Part shown: piece by piece, positions 16,810 to 26,128 of the stretch
Position numbering within the stretch: position 1 is the stretch's first letter
Layout of the letters: every line of letters starts with the position of its first letter
Origin: UA16 sp905478895
Lineage (GTDB): Bacteria > Bacteroidota > Bacteroidia > Flavobacteriales_D > Sanyastnellaceae
NCBI GenBank assembly: GCA_943788495.1
Contig: CALSQO010000001.1
Span: 992,001 to 1,056,000, forward strand
Reading direction: 5' to 3'
Length of the DNA: 64,000 nt
The notes under the pieces: generated by a model
Database searches by the model: none
Seen by the model: the letters and a program-made list of their open reading frames with translations, nothing else
What the model was told of the DNA's origin: nothing
Position numbers and translations under genes: made by a program

Positions 16810-17949
16810 TTATTTCAATAGCCCGCTCATTTTTAGCATAAGTTCATCTTGCCCTGTTCTCGCATAGATGTCCCGCAATGAGCGGATGGTGTCGATGTCC
16901 TCAGCATTGGCTACGTGCGCAGCTTCAAGAAATGGGCGTGCTTGGGTAAACATTTCTTTTGCAGCGTCCTCCAAACCTTTTTGCTTGGCGCTCTCCGCTT
17001 TGCTCATGCGTGGCTTCCACATGTCGTTGGCTTCATTGGTGCCCTGTACGGCTAAATTGAAATACATAGCACCCAAGTTATAGTTCGCATCAAAGTAGGT
17101 TGGTTCAAGCTCCAGTGCCTTAAGATAGGCTTCAGCTGCCAGTTCGTCCTTTTCGAGGTTGTCATAGACACTTCCCAGGCTGAACCAAAGGATTTCGTTT
17201 GTTGGGTCCCCTTCTGCGGCCAATTTCAAGTTGTTCTCAGCCCTCTCAAAGTCTTTGGCTTCGAGGTAAATATTCAATTCTTCAATGATGAGGCTTTGCT
17301 CTCTTGGGAAAAGAGCTCGGGCCGATTGAAGTTCTGCCAGAGCATCCTCGTCTCTTCCATTTTGTCGAAGAAGATTCGCTACAAACAAATAAACATTCGG
17401 GACTTGGTAGCCATTTTCACCGCACGTTTTGTAGCGTTCAACTGCGAGGTCCACATTGTTTGATTTTTCATAGCACAGCGCAGCATTGAAGATGCCCATC
17501 GTGTCCAACACGTCAAACATCCCTGCGATTTCAGCACTCAAATCAAATTTTCCCGCAGCTTGATCGTAAACTTCGCTGGAATAATCATTGATGCCTTGGT
17601 TAGCAGCGGTTGTTTGTACAAGGCCCAAACCGGTAATGATCTCTCGGTCATAGTTTCCTTTAACATCCAATTCACGTGCCTTGAGGTACGCGTCTTTAGC
17701 CGTCCACAATGCATTGGGATATGCGCTTACAAGGGCTGTGTCTTTCGCAATGTTGAGGTAAATCTCGCCTCGGTAGCGCCAGGTTTTTTCTTTCAGTGCG
17801 GCCTTTTCAACCGTGATAGCTTCATCAATGTAGGTAGCGGCATCGGCATATTTGCCCGCCTTATTCGCATTGTACGCTGATACAACTTGCTTCTGGCCAT
17901 GGGCCATGAAAGCGAATGTTATCATAATTATCGTTAGGATGTTCTTCAT
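16810..17949 (-). CDS. Exported tetratricopeptide (TPR) repeat protein
   Basis: A 379-residue protein with a short signal peptide (about 1-19, ending AHGQ); the ATG at 17949 is preferred over the TTG just before it. Helical repeats with TPR spacing run through the protein. The clearest are ALCYEKSNNVDLAVERYKTC near 155-174, VANLLRQNGRDEDALAELQSA near 186, and SLGSVYDNLEKDELAAEAYLKALELEP near 255-281, followed by NLGAMYFNLAV. TPR arrays bind partner proteins; an envelope scaffold role is inference. It has its own -7 box (18012-18019), a leader of about 55 nt and a strong terminator, so it is a monocistronic unit. Confidence 0.82.
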   Translation of the reverse strand: MKNILTIIMITFAFMAHGQKQVVSAYNANKAGKYADAATYIDEAITVEKAALKEKTWRYRGEIYLNIAKDTALVSAYPNALWTAKDAYLKARELDVKGNYDREIITGLGLVQTTAANQGINDYSSEVYDQAAGKFDLSAEIAGMFDVLDTMGIFNAALCYEKSNNVDLAVERYKTCGENGYQVPNVYLFVANLLRQNGRDEDALAELQSARALFPREQSLIIEELNIYLEAKDFERAENNLKLAAEGDPTNEILWFSLGSVYDNLEKDELAAEAYLKALELEPTYFDANYNLGAMYFNLAVQGTNEANDMWKPRMSKAESAKQKGLEDAAKEMFTQARPFLEAAHVANAEDIDTIRSLRDIYARTGQDELMLKMSGLLK

Positions 17950-18011
17950 CAAATCAATTTTTAGTCAGTAAGTGCAGCTTGTTCGTTTTTATTTCGCTTG
18001 ATTTTGCTGTG

Positions 18012-18019
18012 CAAAACTA
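18012..18019 (-). promoter_or_regulatory. -7 promoter box of the TPR protein gene
   Basis: On the minus strand TAGTTTTG matches TAnnTTTG exactly. It lies just after the gyrA stop (18035), about 60 nt before the TPR start. Confidence 0.5.
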
Positions 18020-18034
18020 ATGCCACACTTTGAA

Positions 18035-20551
18035 TTATTCTTCAGAGGCATCCTCATTGGTGTTCTCGGCATCTTCATTTGATTCGGTTTCGTCGATGTC
18101 ATCCTCATCGTCTCCTTTCGGGACGCGGCATACGGAAGCGATCTGATCATTACCTCTCAGTGATATGAGTTTCACTCCTTGCGTTGCCCGCCCCATGACA
18201 CGCAGTTCCTCCACTCCAGTCCGAATCGTGATGCCGGAACGGTTGATGATCATCAGGTCGTCCTCATCGGTCACATTTAAGATGCTGATGAGATTTCCGG
18301 TTTTTTCTGTGACGCTTAAGGTTTTGACACCCTTACCACCACGGTTGGTAATACGGTAATCTTCAACTGCCGAACGTTTCCCGTACCCGTTTTCAGAGAC
18401 TACTAGAATTTCCGAATCCAAGCCCCGAACGCATACCATGCCGATGACTTCATCATTGGGGCCTTCCAGGGTAACTCCCTTCACTCCCATGGCTGTTCTT
18501 CCCACGGCGCGAGCCGTGTTTTCATGGAAGCGTATGGCCTTTCCTGATTTCTTGCCGATGATGATTTCGTTGTCACCATTGGTCAATCGCGCCGTTAACA
18601 ACTCATCTCCTTCTCGGATTGTAATGGCATTGATTCCATTGGACCTTGGCCGTGAATAGGCGGCTAACGTTGTCTTTTTAATCAAACCTTTGCGGGTCGC
18701 GAGCACAACGAAGTTGCTGCTGGCGTACTCTTCGTCTTTGAGATCGATGACTGGAATGTAGGTTAAGATCTTGTCGTCTGGTTCGATTTGAATCAGGTTT
18801 TGAATCGCACGTCCCTTCGATGTTTTCGACCCTTCTGGTAATTCATAAATACGAATCCAGAAGCAACGTCCTTTGGCTGTGAAGATCAGCAACCAATTGT
18901 GATTGGTGGCGGCAAAGATGTTTTCCACAAAATCTTCATCCCTTGTCGTTGCTCCTTTGGAACCAACACCTCCCCTGCTTTGTGATCGATAATCGGCGAG
19001 TCTTGTTCGTTTGATGTAGCCGGCATGGCTGATGCTTACGATTACCTGTTCGTCAGCAATCAAGTCTTCCATTCGGACATCAGCACTACTGAATTCTATG
19101 TTGCTGCGACGCTCATCACCAAACCGTTCTTTGATGTCAATCAACTCACCCGTGATGATTTCCATGCGGCGCTCGACGCGAGCCAAGATGTCTTCAAGGT
19201 CCTCAATGGTCGCCATCAATGCATCGAATTCAGCGCGCAATTTGTCACGCTCAAGGCCTGTCAACTTCTGAAGGCGCATGTCCAAAATGGCACGTGCTTG
19301 AAGTTCCGACAACTCAAACGTTTTCATAAGGCCATTGCGGGCTTCTTCGGGCGTAGCGCTGGCTCGGATCAAAGCAATGACATCGTCTAAGTTGTCAATG
19401 GCAATGATGAGTCCTTGTAGGATGTGGGCGCGTTCCTGTGCCTTTCGAAGTTCGTATTGTGTTCTTCGGGTTACAACCTCGTGTCGGTGTTCAACAAAAT
19501 TGGAAATGAGCCCTTTCAAGTTCAATAGCTCGGGACGTCCTTTGACGAGGCAGATGTTATTTACGGAGAAAGAACTTTGAAGTGCTGTGTACTTATAAAG
19601 TTTATTCAGTACCACGCTGGCCATTGAATCGCGTTTGATTTCGTAAACGACCCGCATGCCTTTTCGATCCGATTCATCCCGAATTTCAGAAATGCCTTCG
19701 ATTCGCTTTTCATTGACCAGTTCAGCTGTTTTGCGGACCATTTCCGCTTTGTTCACCATGTAGGGTATTTCCTCTACAATGATTACTTCCCGGCCGGTTT
19801 TTGTTTCCTCAATGCGCGCGCGGCCGCGGACGACCACCTTGCCTCTTCCCGTGTGAAATGCGTCATGCACTCCTTCCACGCCATGGATGATGCCACCTGT
19901 TGGGAAGTCAGGGGCTTTGACGTGCTCCATAAGTTCATCAATTGTGATGTCCTTGTTTTCTATGTAAGCAATGGTTCCATTGATTACTTCTGTCAAATTA
20001 TGCGGTGGCATATTGGTGGCCATTCCAACCGCAATTCCGGAAGCTCCGTTCACGAGGAGGTTGGGGAGCTTAGCCGGCAATACGGTTGGCTCTTTTAAGC
20101 TCTCGTCAAAATTGGGGCGAAATTCGACCGTGTCCTTGTCCAGGTCGTCCAGCATTTCTTCGGCGACCTTTCGAAGGCGAGCCTCGGTGTATCGCATGGC
20201 TGCTGGGTTGTCGCCATCAATGGAGCCGAAGTTTCCCTGTCCATCGACCATGGGATAACGGAGGGACCAATCTTGGGCCATTCGCACCATGGTGTCATAA
20301 ACGGAGCTGTCACCGTGGGGGTGGTATTTACCGAGGACCTCTCCGACGATTCTTGCGCTTTTCTTGTACGCACGATTGGACAGAACGCCCAAGTCGAGCA
20401 TGCCATAGAGGACCCTGCGATGAACGGGTTTGAGTCCGTCTCGGGCATCAGGCAAAGCCCGCGAGACGATGACTGACATCGAGTAGTCGATGTAAGCCGA
20501 TTTCATTTCTTCTGCAATGTTGATCTGGACGATCTTTTCTCCTTCTGCCAT
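18035..20551 (-). CDS. gyrA: DNA gyrase subunit A
   Basis: An 838-residue subunit that cuts and rejoins DNA in the A2B2 gyrase, adding negative supercoils. I start it at MAEGEKIVQINI because gyrA proteins begin just before this point; a longer in-frame ATG at 20620 adds an unconserved extension. The breakage domain has RALPDARDGLKPVHRR and the catalytic Tyr121 in AMRYTEAR. The quinolone region HPHGDSSVYDTMVRMAQ keeps Ser82 and Asp86 (E. coli Ser83/Asp87), the drug-sensitive state. The C-terminal beta-pinwheel carries the GyrA-box-like QSRGGVGSKG near residue 538. The acidic tail (DDEDDIDETESNEDAENTNEDASEE in pieces) is typical of the family. Confidence 0.97.
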   Translation of the reverse strand: MAEGEKIVQINIAEEMKSAYIDYSMSVIVSRALPDARDGLKPVHRRVLYGMLDLGVLSNRAYKKSARIVGEVLGKYHPHGDSSVYDTMVRMAQDWSLRYPMVDGQGNFGSIDGDNPAAMRYTEARLRKVAEEMLDDLDKDTVEFRPNFDESLKEPTVLPAKLPNLLVNGASGIAVGMATNMPPHNLTEVINGTIAYIENKDITIDELMEHVKAPDFPTGGIIHGVEGVHDAFHTGRGKVVVRGRARIEETKTGREVIIVEEIPYMVNKAEMVRKTAELVNEKRIEGISEIRDESDRKGMRVVYEIKRDSMASVVLNKLYKYTALQSSFSVNNICLVKGRPELLNLKGLISNFVEHRHEVVTRRTQYELRKAQERAHILQGLIIAIDNLDDVIALIRASATPEEARNGLMKTFELSELQARAILDMRLQKLTGLERDKLRAEFDALMATIEDLEDILARVERRMEIITGELIDIKERFGDERRSNIEFSSADVRMEDLIADEQVIVSISHAGYIKRTRLADYRSQSRGGVGSKGATTRDEDFVENIFAATNHNWLLIFTAKGRCFWIRIYELPEGSKTSKGRAIQNLIQIEPDDKILTYIPVIDLKDEEYASSNFVVLATRKGLIKKTTLAAYSRPRSNGINAITIREGDELLTARLTNGDNEIIIGKKSGKAIRFHENTARAVGRTAMGVKGVTLEGPNDEVIGMVCVRGLDSEILVVSENGYGKRSAVEDYRITNRGGKGVKTLSVTEKTGNLISILNVTDEDDLMIINRSGITIRTGVEELRVMGRATQGVKLISLRGNDQIASVCRVPKGDDEDDIDETESNEDAENTNEDASEE

Positions 20552-20837
20552 CGTGTCGGTGTATGAATGTTTGGCCCGAAATCTCAGCGATTTCAAGCTC
20601 ACACGAAAATACACCTTCATCCGGCGTCAACACGGGCATTTCACGTGACAATTACTCACAAATCTCTTCAATACGATGTGGATAAACCTTCTGCGGCCCG
20701 GGTTGTTAAATGAAGTGGGGTTGTAGTTTTCGAAATGAAAAGACATTGGACGAAAGGCATTATTCATTCGACTACAACGTTGAAAAAGTAAAGTCAGCCT
20801 TTTTCCATTGTTACGATTAGAAAAGAAACTTGAAAGC

Positions 20838-23456
20838 ATGGACGCAAAATTTTCACCACGGGTCAAAGACGTGATTACGTTTAGCCGAGAAGAAGCGCTA
20901 AGATTGGGGCACAACTACATCGGTGTCGAGCACCTTTTGTTGGGCATTATCCGGGAAGGCGAAGGTACCGCTGTCCGGATCCTAGAAGGATTGAATGTCG
21001 ATCTGCAAAAATTGCGAAAGGTTTTGGAGGGCAACATTCGCCCGACGACCGGAAAGGCCATTGGAGCGGGAAATATTCCGCTCGTAAAGCAAGCAGAGAA
21101 AATCTTAAAAATAACCTACCTGGAAGCGAAGATTTTCAAGTCGAATTTAATTGGAACCGAGCATTTATTGCTCAGTATTTTGAAAGATGAGGACAACGTA
21201 GCAACCAAAGCATTGGGTTCTTTCAACATTGATTATGAAGTGGCGAAAGAGGAATACGAAAGCATCATCCAAGAGGAAGGCCGCGGCGCTGTCTCACCGC
21301 GAGCGGAGTCTACAGATTACAGTGGCGACGAGGAGCCAAGTTCAGAAAGCATGGGAGGCTCTGAAGGGCCTGGCCGGAAGGTGGACCCGAAAAGCAAGAC
21401 GCCCGTTTTGGATAATTTTGGCCGGGATTTGACGAAAATGGCGGAAGAGGGTCGACTGGATGCGATTGTGGGTAGGCAGAAAGAAATAGAACGCGTTTCA
21501 CAGATTTTGTCCCGACGAAAGAAGAACAATCCGATTCTCATTGGAGAGCCCGGAGTGGGCAAAAGTGCTATCGCTGAAGGACTGGCGTTGCGCATCATTG
21601 AGAAAAAAGTCAGCCGTGTCTTGTTCAACAAACGCATCGTGACATTGGACGTAGCATCATTGGTAGCCGGCACAAAATACCGCGGTCAATTCGAGGAAAG
21701 GATGAAGGCCGTAATGAATGAATTGGAAAAGTCACCCGATGTCATTCTGTTCATCGATGAGATACATACCATTGTTGGAGCAGGAGGCGCGAGTGGATCG
21801 CTCGATGCTTCCAATATGTTTAAACCAGCTTTGGCGCGCGGTGAGATCCAATGCGTTGGAGCGACTACTTTGGATGAATACCGTCAACACATTGAAAAAG
21901 ATGGGGCCCTTGAAAGGCGTTTTCAGAAAGTTCTTGTTGAGCCCACGTCAATCGATGAAACGTTGCAGATCCTCAACAACATCAAGGACAAGTATGAGGA
22001 ACACCATAGTGTGGCTTATACCGATGAAGCGATTGCGGCTTGCGTGAACCTTACCTCTCGCTACATTACGGATCGTCACCTGCCAGACAAGGCCATTGAT
22101 GCCATGGACGAGGTAGGTTCACGGGTTCACTTGGACAACATCACCGTTCCTGATGAGATTTTGCAGGTGGAGGAAGAAATTGAAAAAATCAAGGAAGAAA
22201 AAGTGCGAGTTGTGCGGTCCCAACGCTACGAAGAAGCGGCGCGGCTGCGCGATACGGAGCGCACGCTGAATGACCGCTTGGAAAAGGCGAAAATTCAGTG
22301 GGAAGAAGACAGTAAAAACAAGCGGGTGACGGTTACAGTAGATCATGTAGGCGATGTGGTTTCCATGATGACGGGCATTCCAGTGCAGCGCATCGCTGAA
22401 AAAGAGTCGGGGAAACTGGCTCGAATGAATGAGGATTTGGAAGGGAAAGTCATTGGCCAGGAAGATGCAATTGTTCGCGTGGCACGGGCCATTAAAAGAA
22501 ACCGTGCCGGACTCAAGGATCCGAACAAGCCCATCGGTTCGTTTATATTCCTCGGTCCAACCGGGGTCGGAAAAACCCAATTGGCGAAAGTGCTTTCTCG
22601 TTTCATGTTCGACTCGGAGGAGTCGTTGATACGAATTGACATGTCCGAGTACATGGAGAAGTTCGCGATTAGTCGTCTGGTAGGAGCGCCTCCGGGCTAT
22701 GTGGGGTACGAAGAAGGAGGGCAATTGACGGAAAAAGTGCGGCGTCACCCCTACTCCATTGTGTTGTTGGATGAAATTGAAAAAGCACACCCTGATGTGT
22801 TCAATTTGTTGTTGCAAGCGTTGGATGATGGTCAAATGACGGATAGCCTTGGCCGAAAGATTGATTTTCGGAACACCATTATCATCATGACATCCAATAT
22901 TGGCGCAAGACAACTCGCTGAATTTGGAACGGGGGTAGGTTTCGGTACCACAACCCGTGTGGATAATGAAAATTCAAACCGCGACTCTGTCATTCAAACG
23001 GCGCTAAAACGTGCATTCAGTCCTGAATTTTTGAATCGAATTGATGATGTGGTGGTGTTTAAGAGTTTGAGTCGGGATCACATACACAGCATCATTGACT
23101 TGGAATTGAGCGCCTTGATTGATCGGATTGAGGGGCTTGGTTATGGAATAAAAGTCACCGCCAAGGCAAAAGATTACCTCGTGGATCAGGGATACGACGA
23201 GAAATATGGCGCACGTCCTTTGAAGCGTGCCATCCAAAAACACCTCGAGGATCCATTTGCAGAAGAAATCATTAACGCCAATATTCAAGAGGGTGACTTG
23301 CTAAAGGCTGATTACAAAAAGGGAAATGACGCGTTGTCCATCACGGTTGTGAAGGAGGGGTTTTTGTCGCTCCCAGCCGGCGCCACTGAGGCGTTAAATG
23401 AAGGCGGCAACGAAGAGAAGAAAGAGAGTTCGTCAGATGCTGAAGCAACGGATTAA
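20838..23456 (+). CDS. clpC: ClpC-type AAA+ protease regulatory ATPase
   Basis: An 872-residue Hsp100 unfoldase that feeds substrates to ClpP. The start at MDAKFSPRVKDV fits the family; the earlier TTG at 20808 does not. Order: Clp N-domain repeats (about 1-145, LRLGHNYIGVEHLLLG and IGTEHLLLSIL); first AAA+ module with Walker A GEPGVGKSA near 238 and Walker B VILFIDEIHT; the ClpC-type coiled middle domain (about 400-480, UVR-like EEKVRVVRSQRYEEAARLRD); second AAA+ module with GPTGVGKTQ near 573 and IVLLDEIEKAHPDV; then the D2-small domain (GARPLKRAIQ). The IGF-like ClpP-binding loop is not obvious to me. Its end overlaps divIC by 20 nt. Confidence 0.95.
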   Translation: MDAKFSPRVKDVITFSREEALRLGHNYIGVEHLLLGIIREGEGTAVRILEGLNVDLQKLRKVLEGNIRPTTGKAIGAGNIPLVKQAEKILKITYLEAKIFKSNLIGTEHLLLSILKDEDNVATKALGSFNIDYEVAKEEYESIIQEEGRGAVSPRAESTDYSGDEEPSSESMGGSEGPGRKVDPKSKTPVLDNFGRDLTKMAEEGRLDAIVGRQKEIERVSQILSRRKKNNPILIGEPGVGKSAIAEGLALRIIEKKVSRVLFNKRIVTLDVASLVAGTKYRGQFEERMKAVMNELEKSPDVILFIDEIHTIVGAGGASGSLDASNMFKPALARGEIQCVGATTLDEYRQHIEKDGALERRFQKVLVEPTSIDETLQILNNIKDKYEEHHSVAYTDEAIAACVNLTSRYITDRHLPDKAIDAMDEVGSRVHLDNITVPDEILQVEEEIEKIKEEKVRVVRSQRYEEAARLRDTERTLNDRLEKAKIQWEEDSKNKRVTVTVDHVGDVVSMMTGIPVQRIAEKESGKLARMNEDLEGKVIGQEDAIVRVARAIKRNRAGLKDPNKPIGSFIFLGPTGVGKTQLAKVLSRFMFDSEESLIRIDMSEYMEKFAISRLVGAPPGYVGYEEGGQLTEKVRRHPYSIVLLDEIEKAHPDVFNLLLQALDDGQMTDSLGRKIDFRNTIIIMTSNIGARQLAEFGTGVGFGTTTRVDNENSNRDSVIQTALKRAFSPEFLNRIDDVVVFKSLSRDHIHSIIDLELSALIDRIEGLGYGIKVTAKAKDYLVDQGYDEKYGARPLKRAIQKHLEDPFAEEIINANIQEGDLLKADYKKGNDALSITVVKEGFLSLPAGATEALNEGGNEEKKESSSDAEATD

Positions 23457-23763
23457 ATCGGCTTTAACGGTGTTTGGAGGGGATCAAAATCGCTACCTTC
23501 TTACAGGCCTCCTAGCGCTATTCTGGGTGACTTTCGTCAGTGATATAGATTTGATCTACTTGTTCAAAAGCAGCCAGGAACTGCGCGCACAGGAGCGTCA
23601 AGTGACACACTATGAACAAGCCATTCGCGCCTCTTACGATCAGCTCGCAGACTTGACTTCGAACCCGGAACGATTGGAACGATTTGCTCGGGAACAGTAC
23701 TTCATGAAACGAGACAATGAAGATCTATTTCGCATCCTACCGGAGGCTCAATCCGTAAATTAA
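23437..23763 (+). CDS. DivIC/FtsB-type septum formation initiator
   Basis: A 108-residue single-pass membrane protein: short basic cytoplasmic end, one transmembrane helix (about 18-38, LLTGLLALFWVTFVSDIDLIYL), then a coiled coil (about 42-75) and the conserved end PERLERFAREQYFMKRDNEDLF. This matches the FtsB/DivIC family, which joins the FtsL-FtsB-FtsQ complex to trigger septal peptidoglycan synthesis. I start at the ATG at 23437 (MLKQRIK), giving a 20-nt overlap with clpC; an upstream in-frame ATG (23398) would add a highly basic extension. The overlap implies co-transcription with clpC. Confidence 0.87.
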   Translation: MLKQRIKSALTVFGGDQNRYLLTGLLALFWVTFVSDIDLIYLFKSSQELRAQERQVTHYEQAIRASYDQLADLTSNPERLERFAREQYFMKRDNEDLFRILPEAQSVN

Positions 23764-23778
23764 ACGAATTTCTTCACG

Positions 23779-24411
23779 TTAAAATATGGCCATGACCGAC
23801 TGAAAGAATCGGCTCAGTGTCGAGCCATCGGCGGCCAATGCGAAGGCGACTCCAAATAGCGCCCCCCACAAATGCGCGTCATGCGCAATTCTCGTCCCTC
23901 CCTTGCGATTCATATGGGACTCATAGAAAAAGAACAATATCCCCGCTACAAACGCGGGCATGGGGACGATGAAAAACAACAGGAGCTTCGCGGTTGGGAA
24001 GTACAGGATATAGGCCATCATCACAGCGCTTACCGCACCGCTGGCGCCAAGGCTAGCATAGTTTGGATTGTTCATGTGCTTGTACATTGCCGGAAGACTT
24101 GCCGTGAACAACCCCCCGAAATAGAGCATCATAAATGTGTAATGCCCTGGCAAGGGAATGGCCGGTTCTGCGGTAGATGTGTCCAGATACGTTTCGACGA
24201 TTGAGCCAAATTGCCAAAGCACGAACAAATTGAAAAACAGGTGGGTGCCATCGGCATGAATGAAGCCATGGGTCAAGACGCGGTACCACTGCTGATGGTG
24301 CTTAACTGCATAAGGCTTGAGCATGAATTGATCCTTGCGTGAGGTGTCTTGCAAGCACCACCATGAAACCGCTGCGGTGGTGATCAGAATCAACGTTAAC
24401 GTTCCAGGCAT
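23779..24411 (-). CDS. Rhomboid-family intramembrane serine protease
   Basis: A 210-residue protein with six hydrophobic segments. Rhomboid hallmarks are present: WYRVLTHGFIHADGTHLFFNLFVLW (with the conserved His/Asn of helix 2), the active-site Ser in GASGAVSA near 123-130, and the partner His in AHDAHLWGALFG near 180-190. The family cleaves transmembrane helices of substrate proteins within the bilayer. It is last in a compact minus-strand operon with ychF and a DUF4440 gene (4-nt gap), and converges on divIC. Substrates are unknown. Confidence 0.92.
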   Translation of the reverse strand: MPGTLTLILITTAAVSWWCLQDTSRKDQFMLKPYAVKHHQQWYRVLTHGFIHADGTHLFFNLFVLWQFGSIVETYLDTSTAEPAIPLPGHYTFMMLYFGGLFTASLPAMYKHMNNPNYASLGASGAVSAVMMAYILYFPTAKLLLFFIVPMPAFVAGILFFFYESHMNRKGGTRIAHDAHLWGALFGVAFALAADGSTLSRFFQSVMAIF

Positions 24412-24415
24412 GCGA

Positions 24416-24886
24416 TTAGCTGCTATGATCAGCGATGATGACCCACCCGTCTGATTTTTTCTCCCAAATCAAACTGAAGTGTCCGTCGAGGTTTTCCAAG
24501 TCATTGCTTCGCTTTAACTGCCACAACCCTACGAGTAATCCATGGGAATTCCCCAGCGGTTTCCATTGGAGCAATTCAAACATGAGTGTGCCCATTGCAG
24601 CAGAATCCGGATAACTCTTTTGATAATTGGCAAGTGTCTTGTCATATCCATACGTGAGTCCGCGACTGCCGATGAACATCAATTGATCGTCAGCCCAATA
24701 AGCTTCTGACATGAAACGGCCCAAGTCGCCCTGGTTCCAGGCTTTTTCTTGGGCATTTAGTTTCTGTTCTATGGACGAAGGGATGGTCAACGATGGCTTT
24801 TCCAATGGAGGGATGTCATTGGACACGGTGCCGCAACCGAAGGTCAAAACACATGCAACCCATAAACGCGAAGGAGAAGTCTTCAT
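24416..24886 (-). CDS. DUF4440/SnoaL-like (NTF2-fold) exported protein
   Basis: A 156-residue protein with an N-terminal hydrophobic segment ending LTFGCGT, which looks like a weak lipobox, so it may be a lipoprotein. The remainder has the NTF2-like pattern: helix EQKLNAQEKAWNQGDLGRFMSEAYWADDQLMFIGSRG, then strands to FSLIWEKKSDGWVIIADHSS. These domains occur in small enzymes and in binding or accessory proteins, so no reaction can be assigned. It lies 3 nt after ychF and 4 nt before rhomboid, so it is in one operon with both. Confidence 0.75.
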   Translation of the reverse strand: MKTSPSRLWVACVLTFGCGTVSNDIPPLEKPSLTIPSSIEQKLNAQEKAWNQGDLGRFMSEAYWADDQLMFIGSRGLTYGYDKTLANYQKSYPDSAAMGTLMFELLQWKPLGNSHGLLVGLWQLKRSNDLENLDGHFSLIWEKKSDGWVIIADHSS

Positions 24887-24889
24887 GAT

Positions 24890-25987
24890 TCAGACATTGA
24901 AGCGAAAGTGCATGATGTCGCCGTCTTGGACAAGGTATTCCTTTCCTTCAATGGACAGCTTTCCTGCGTCCTTTACTGCGGCTTCCGATCCAAAGGACAC
25001 GAAATCATCGAACTTCATCACTTCGGCACGAATAAAACCTTTTTGAAAGTCCGTATGAATGACACCTGCTGCCTGAGGTGCCGTTGCACCCGTTGGAAAT
25101 GTCCAAGCGCGAACTTCTTTTTCACCGGCTGTAAAATACGTCTGTAACCGAAGCAGGTCGTAGGCTTCGCGGATCAATTTAGCCACACCAGGTTCTTCTA
25201 GACCAATATCGGATAGGAACATCTGACGCTCCTCTGCATCATCCAATTCTGCAATGTCAGCCTCAATTGCTGCACCAATGATCATCACGGACGCTCCCTC
25301 GGCGTTGGCAAGTGCACGTACCTTTTCCACATGAGCATTTCCTGCGGTCACGGCAGATTCTTCCACATTGCACACGTACATGACGGGTTTTGCGGTGAGC
25401 AATTGCAATTCCCTCATCATCGGAATTTCAGATTCTTCGAGATCGACGGAACGCGCCGAATTTCCGCCCTCTAACGCTTGTACGACCTTTGCGTAAAAAT
25501 CTACTGCTTTTACGGCGTCCTTGTCCCCCGTTTTTGCCGCCTTTTTTGCTTTCATTCCTCGGGCCTCGACGGTTTCGAGGTCTTTCAATTGAAGTTCCAT
25601 ATCGATGACTTCTTTGTCCCGAATCGGATCCACACTCCCGTCAACGTGCACGACGTTGCCATCTTCAAAACACCGCAGAACATGCAAAATCGCATCTGTT
25701 TCTCGGATGTTTCCTAAAAATTTATTGCCCAACCCTTCCCCTTTGCTTGCTCCTTTTACGAGACCGGCGATGTCGACAATTTCCACCGTCGTTGGGATGA
25801 CATTCTGCGGTTTGACAATCTCAGCCAATTGATTGAGGCGGGGATCCGGCACCGTGATGACTCCTACGTTCGGTTCTATCGTGCAGAATGGGAAGTTGGC
25901 GCTTTGGGCCTTTGCATTCGACAAGCAATTGAACAGGGTTGATTTGCCTACATTAGGCAATCCGACAATTCCGCATTTAAGCGCCAT
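24890..25987 (-). CDS. ychF: Redox-regulated ATPase YchF (Obg-family P-loop NTPase)
   Basis: A 365-residue protein. The Walker A motif GLPNVGKST is at residues 9-17. The switch region is TVEIVDIAGLVKGASKGEGLGN near 67-87, and the base-specificity position carries NVEES in place of NKxD (VMYVCNVEES). That change is the YchF signature for ATP over GTP. A helical insertion and the C-terminal TGS domain (FTAGEKEVRAWTF, GKEYLVQDGDIMHFRFNV) complete it. YchF binds ribosomes and is linked to stress responses. A perfect -7 box lies about 25 nt before the ATG. It is first gene of ychF-DUF4440-rhomboid. Confidence 0.96.
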   Translation of the reverse strand: MALKCGIVGLPNVGKSTLFNCLSNAKAQSANFPFCTIEPNVGVITVPDPRLNQLAEIVKPQNVIPTTVEIVDIAGLVKGASKGEGLGNKFLGNIRETDAILHVLRCFEDGNVVHVDGSVDPIRDKEVIDMELQLKDLETVEARGMKAKKAAKTGDKDAVKAVDFYAKVVQALEGGNSARSVDLEESEIPMMRELQLLTAKPVMYVCNVEESAVTAGNAHVEKVRALANAEGASVMIIGAAIEADIAELDDAEERQMFLSDIGLEEPGVAKLIREAYDLLRLQTYFTAGEKEVRAWTFPTGATAPQAAGVIHTDFQKGFIRAEVMKFDDFVSFGSEAAVKDAGKLSIEGKEYLVQDGDIMHFRFNV

Positions 25988-26011
25988 GGTTCTTCTTTTC
26001 TAGTGTATCGG

Positions 26012-26019
26012 CAAAAGTA
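26012..26019 (-). promoter_or_regulatory. -7 promoter box of the ychF operon
   Basis: On the minus strand TACTTTTG matches TAnnTTTG exactly, about 25 nt upstream of the ychF ATG. Confidence 0.6.
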
Positions 26020-26114
26020 CATCGCACACGCTTCAATTGGTTTTCACAGTTTCTCAACAAACGATTCATATCTCCGGCCGCGGGTGGTAATTTCGACACG
26101 ATTCTAATAAATTA

Positions 26115-26122
26115 TACGTTTG
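26115..26122 (+). promoter_or_regulatory. -7 promoter box of the transketolase operon
   Basis: TACGTTTG matches TAnnTTTG exactly and ends 6 nt before the ATG at 26129. A weak TTTC (26091-26094) lies 20 nt upstream, at the spacing expected for a -33 element. The transcript should be leaderless or nearly so. Confidence 0.55.
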
Positions 26123-26128
26123 GTTATT

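Noticed and set aside
20552..20620. Upstream start for GyrA adding 23 residues
   Set aside because: The extension is basic and unlike known GyrA N-termini; MAEGEKIVQINI begins the conserved part.
22119..22913. 264-residue open frame on the minus strand inside clpC
   Set aside because: It is antisense to strongly conserved ClpC motifs; long antisense frames arise from the codon bias of the real gene.
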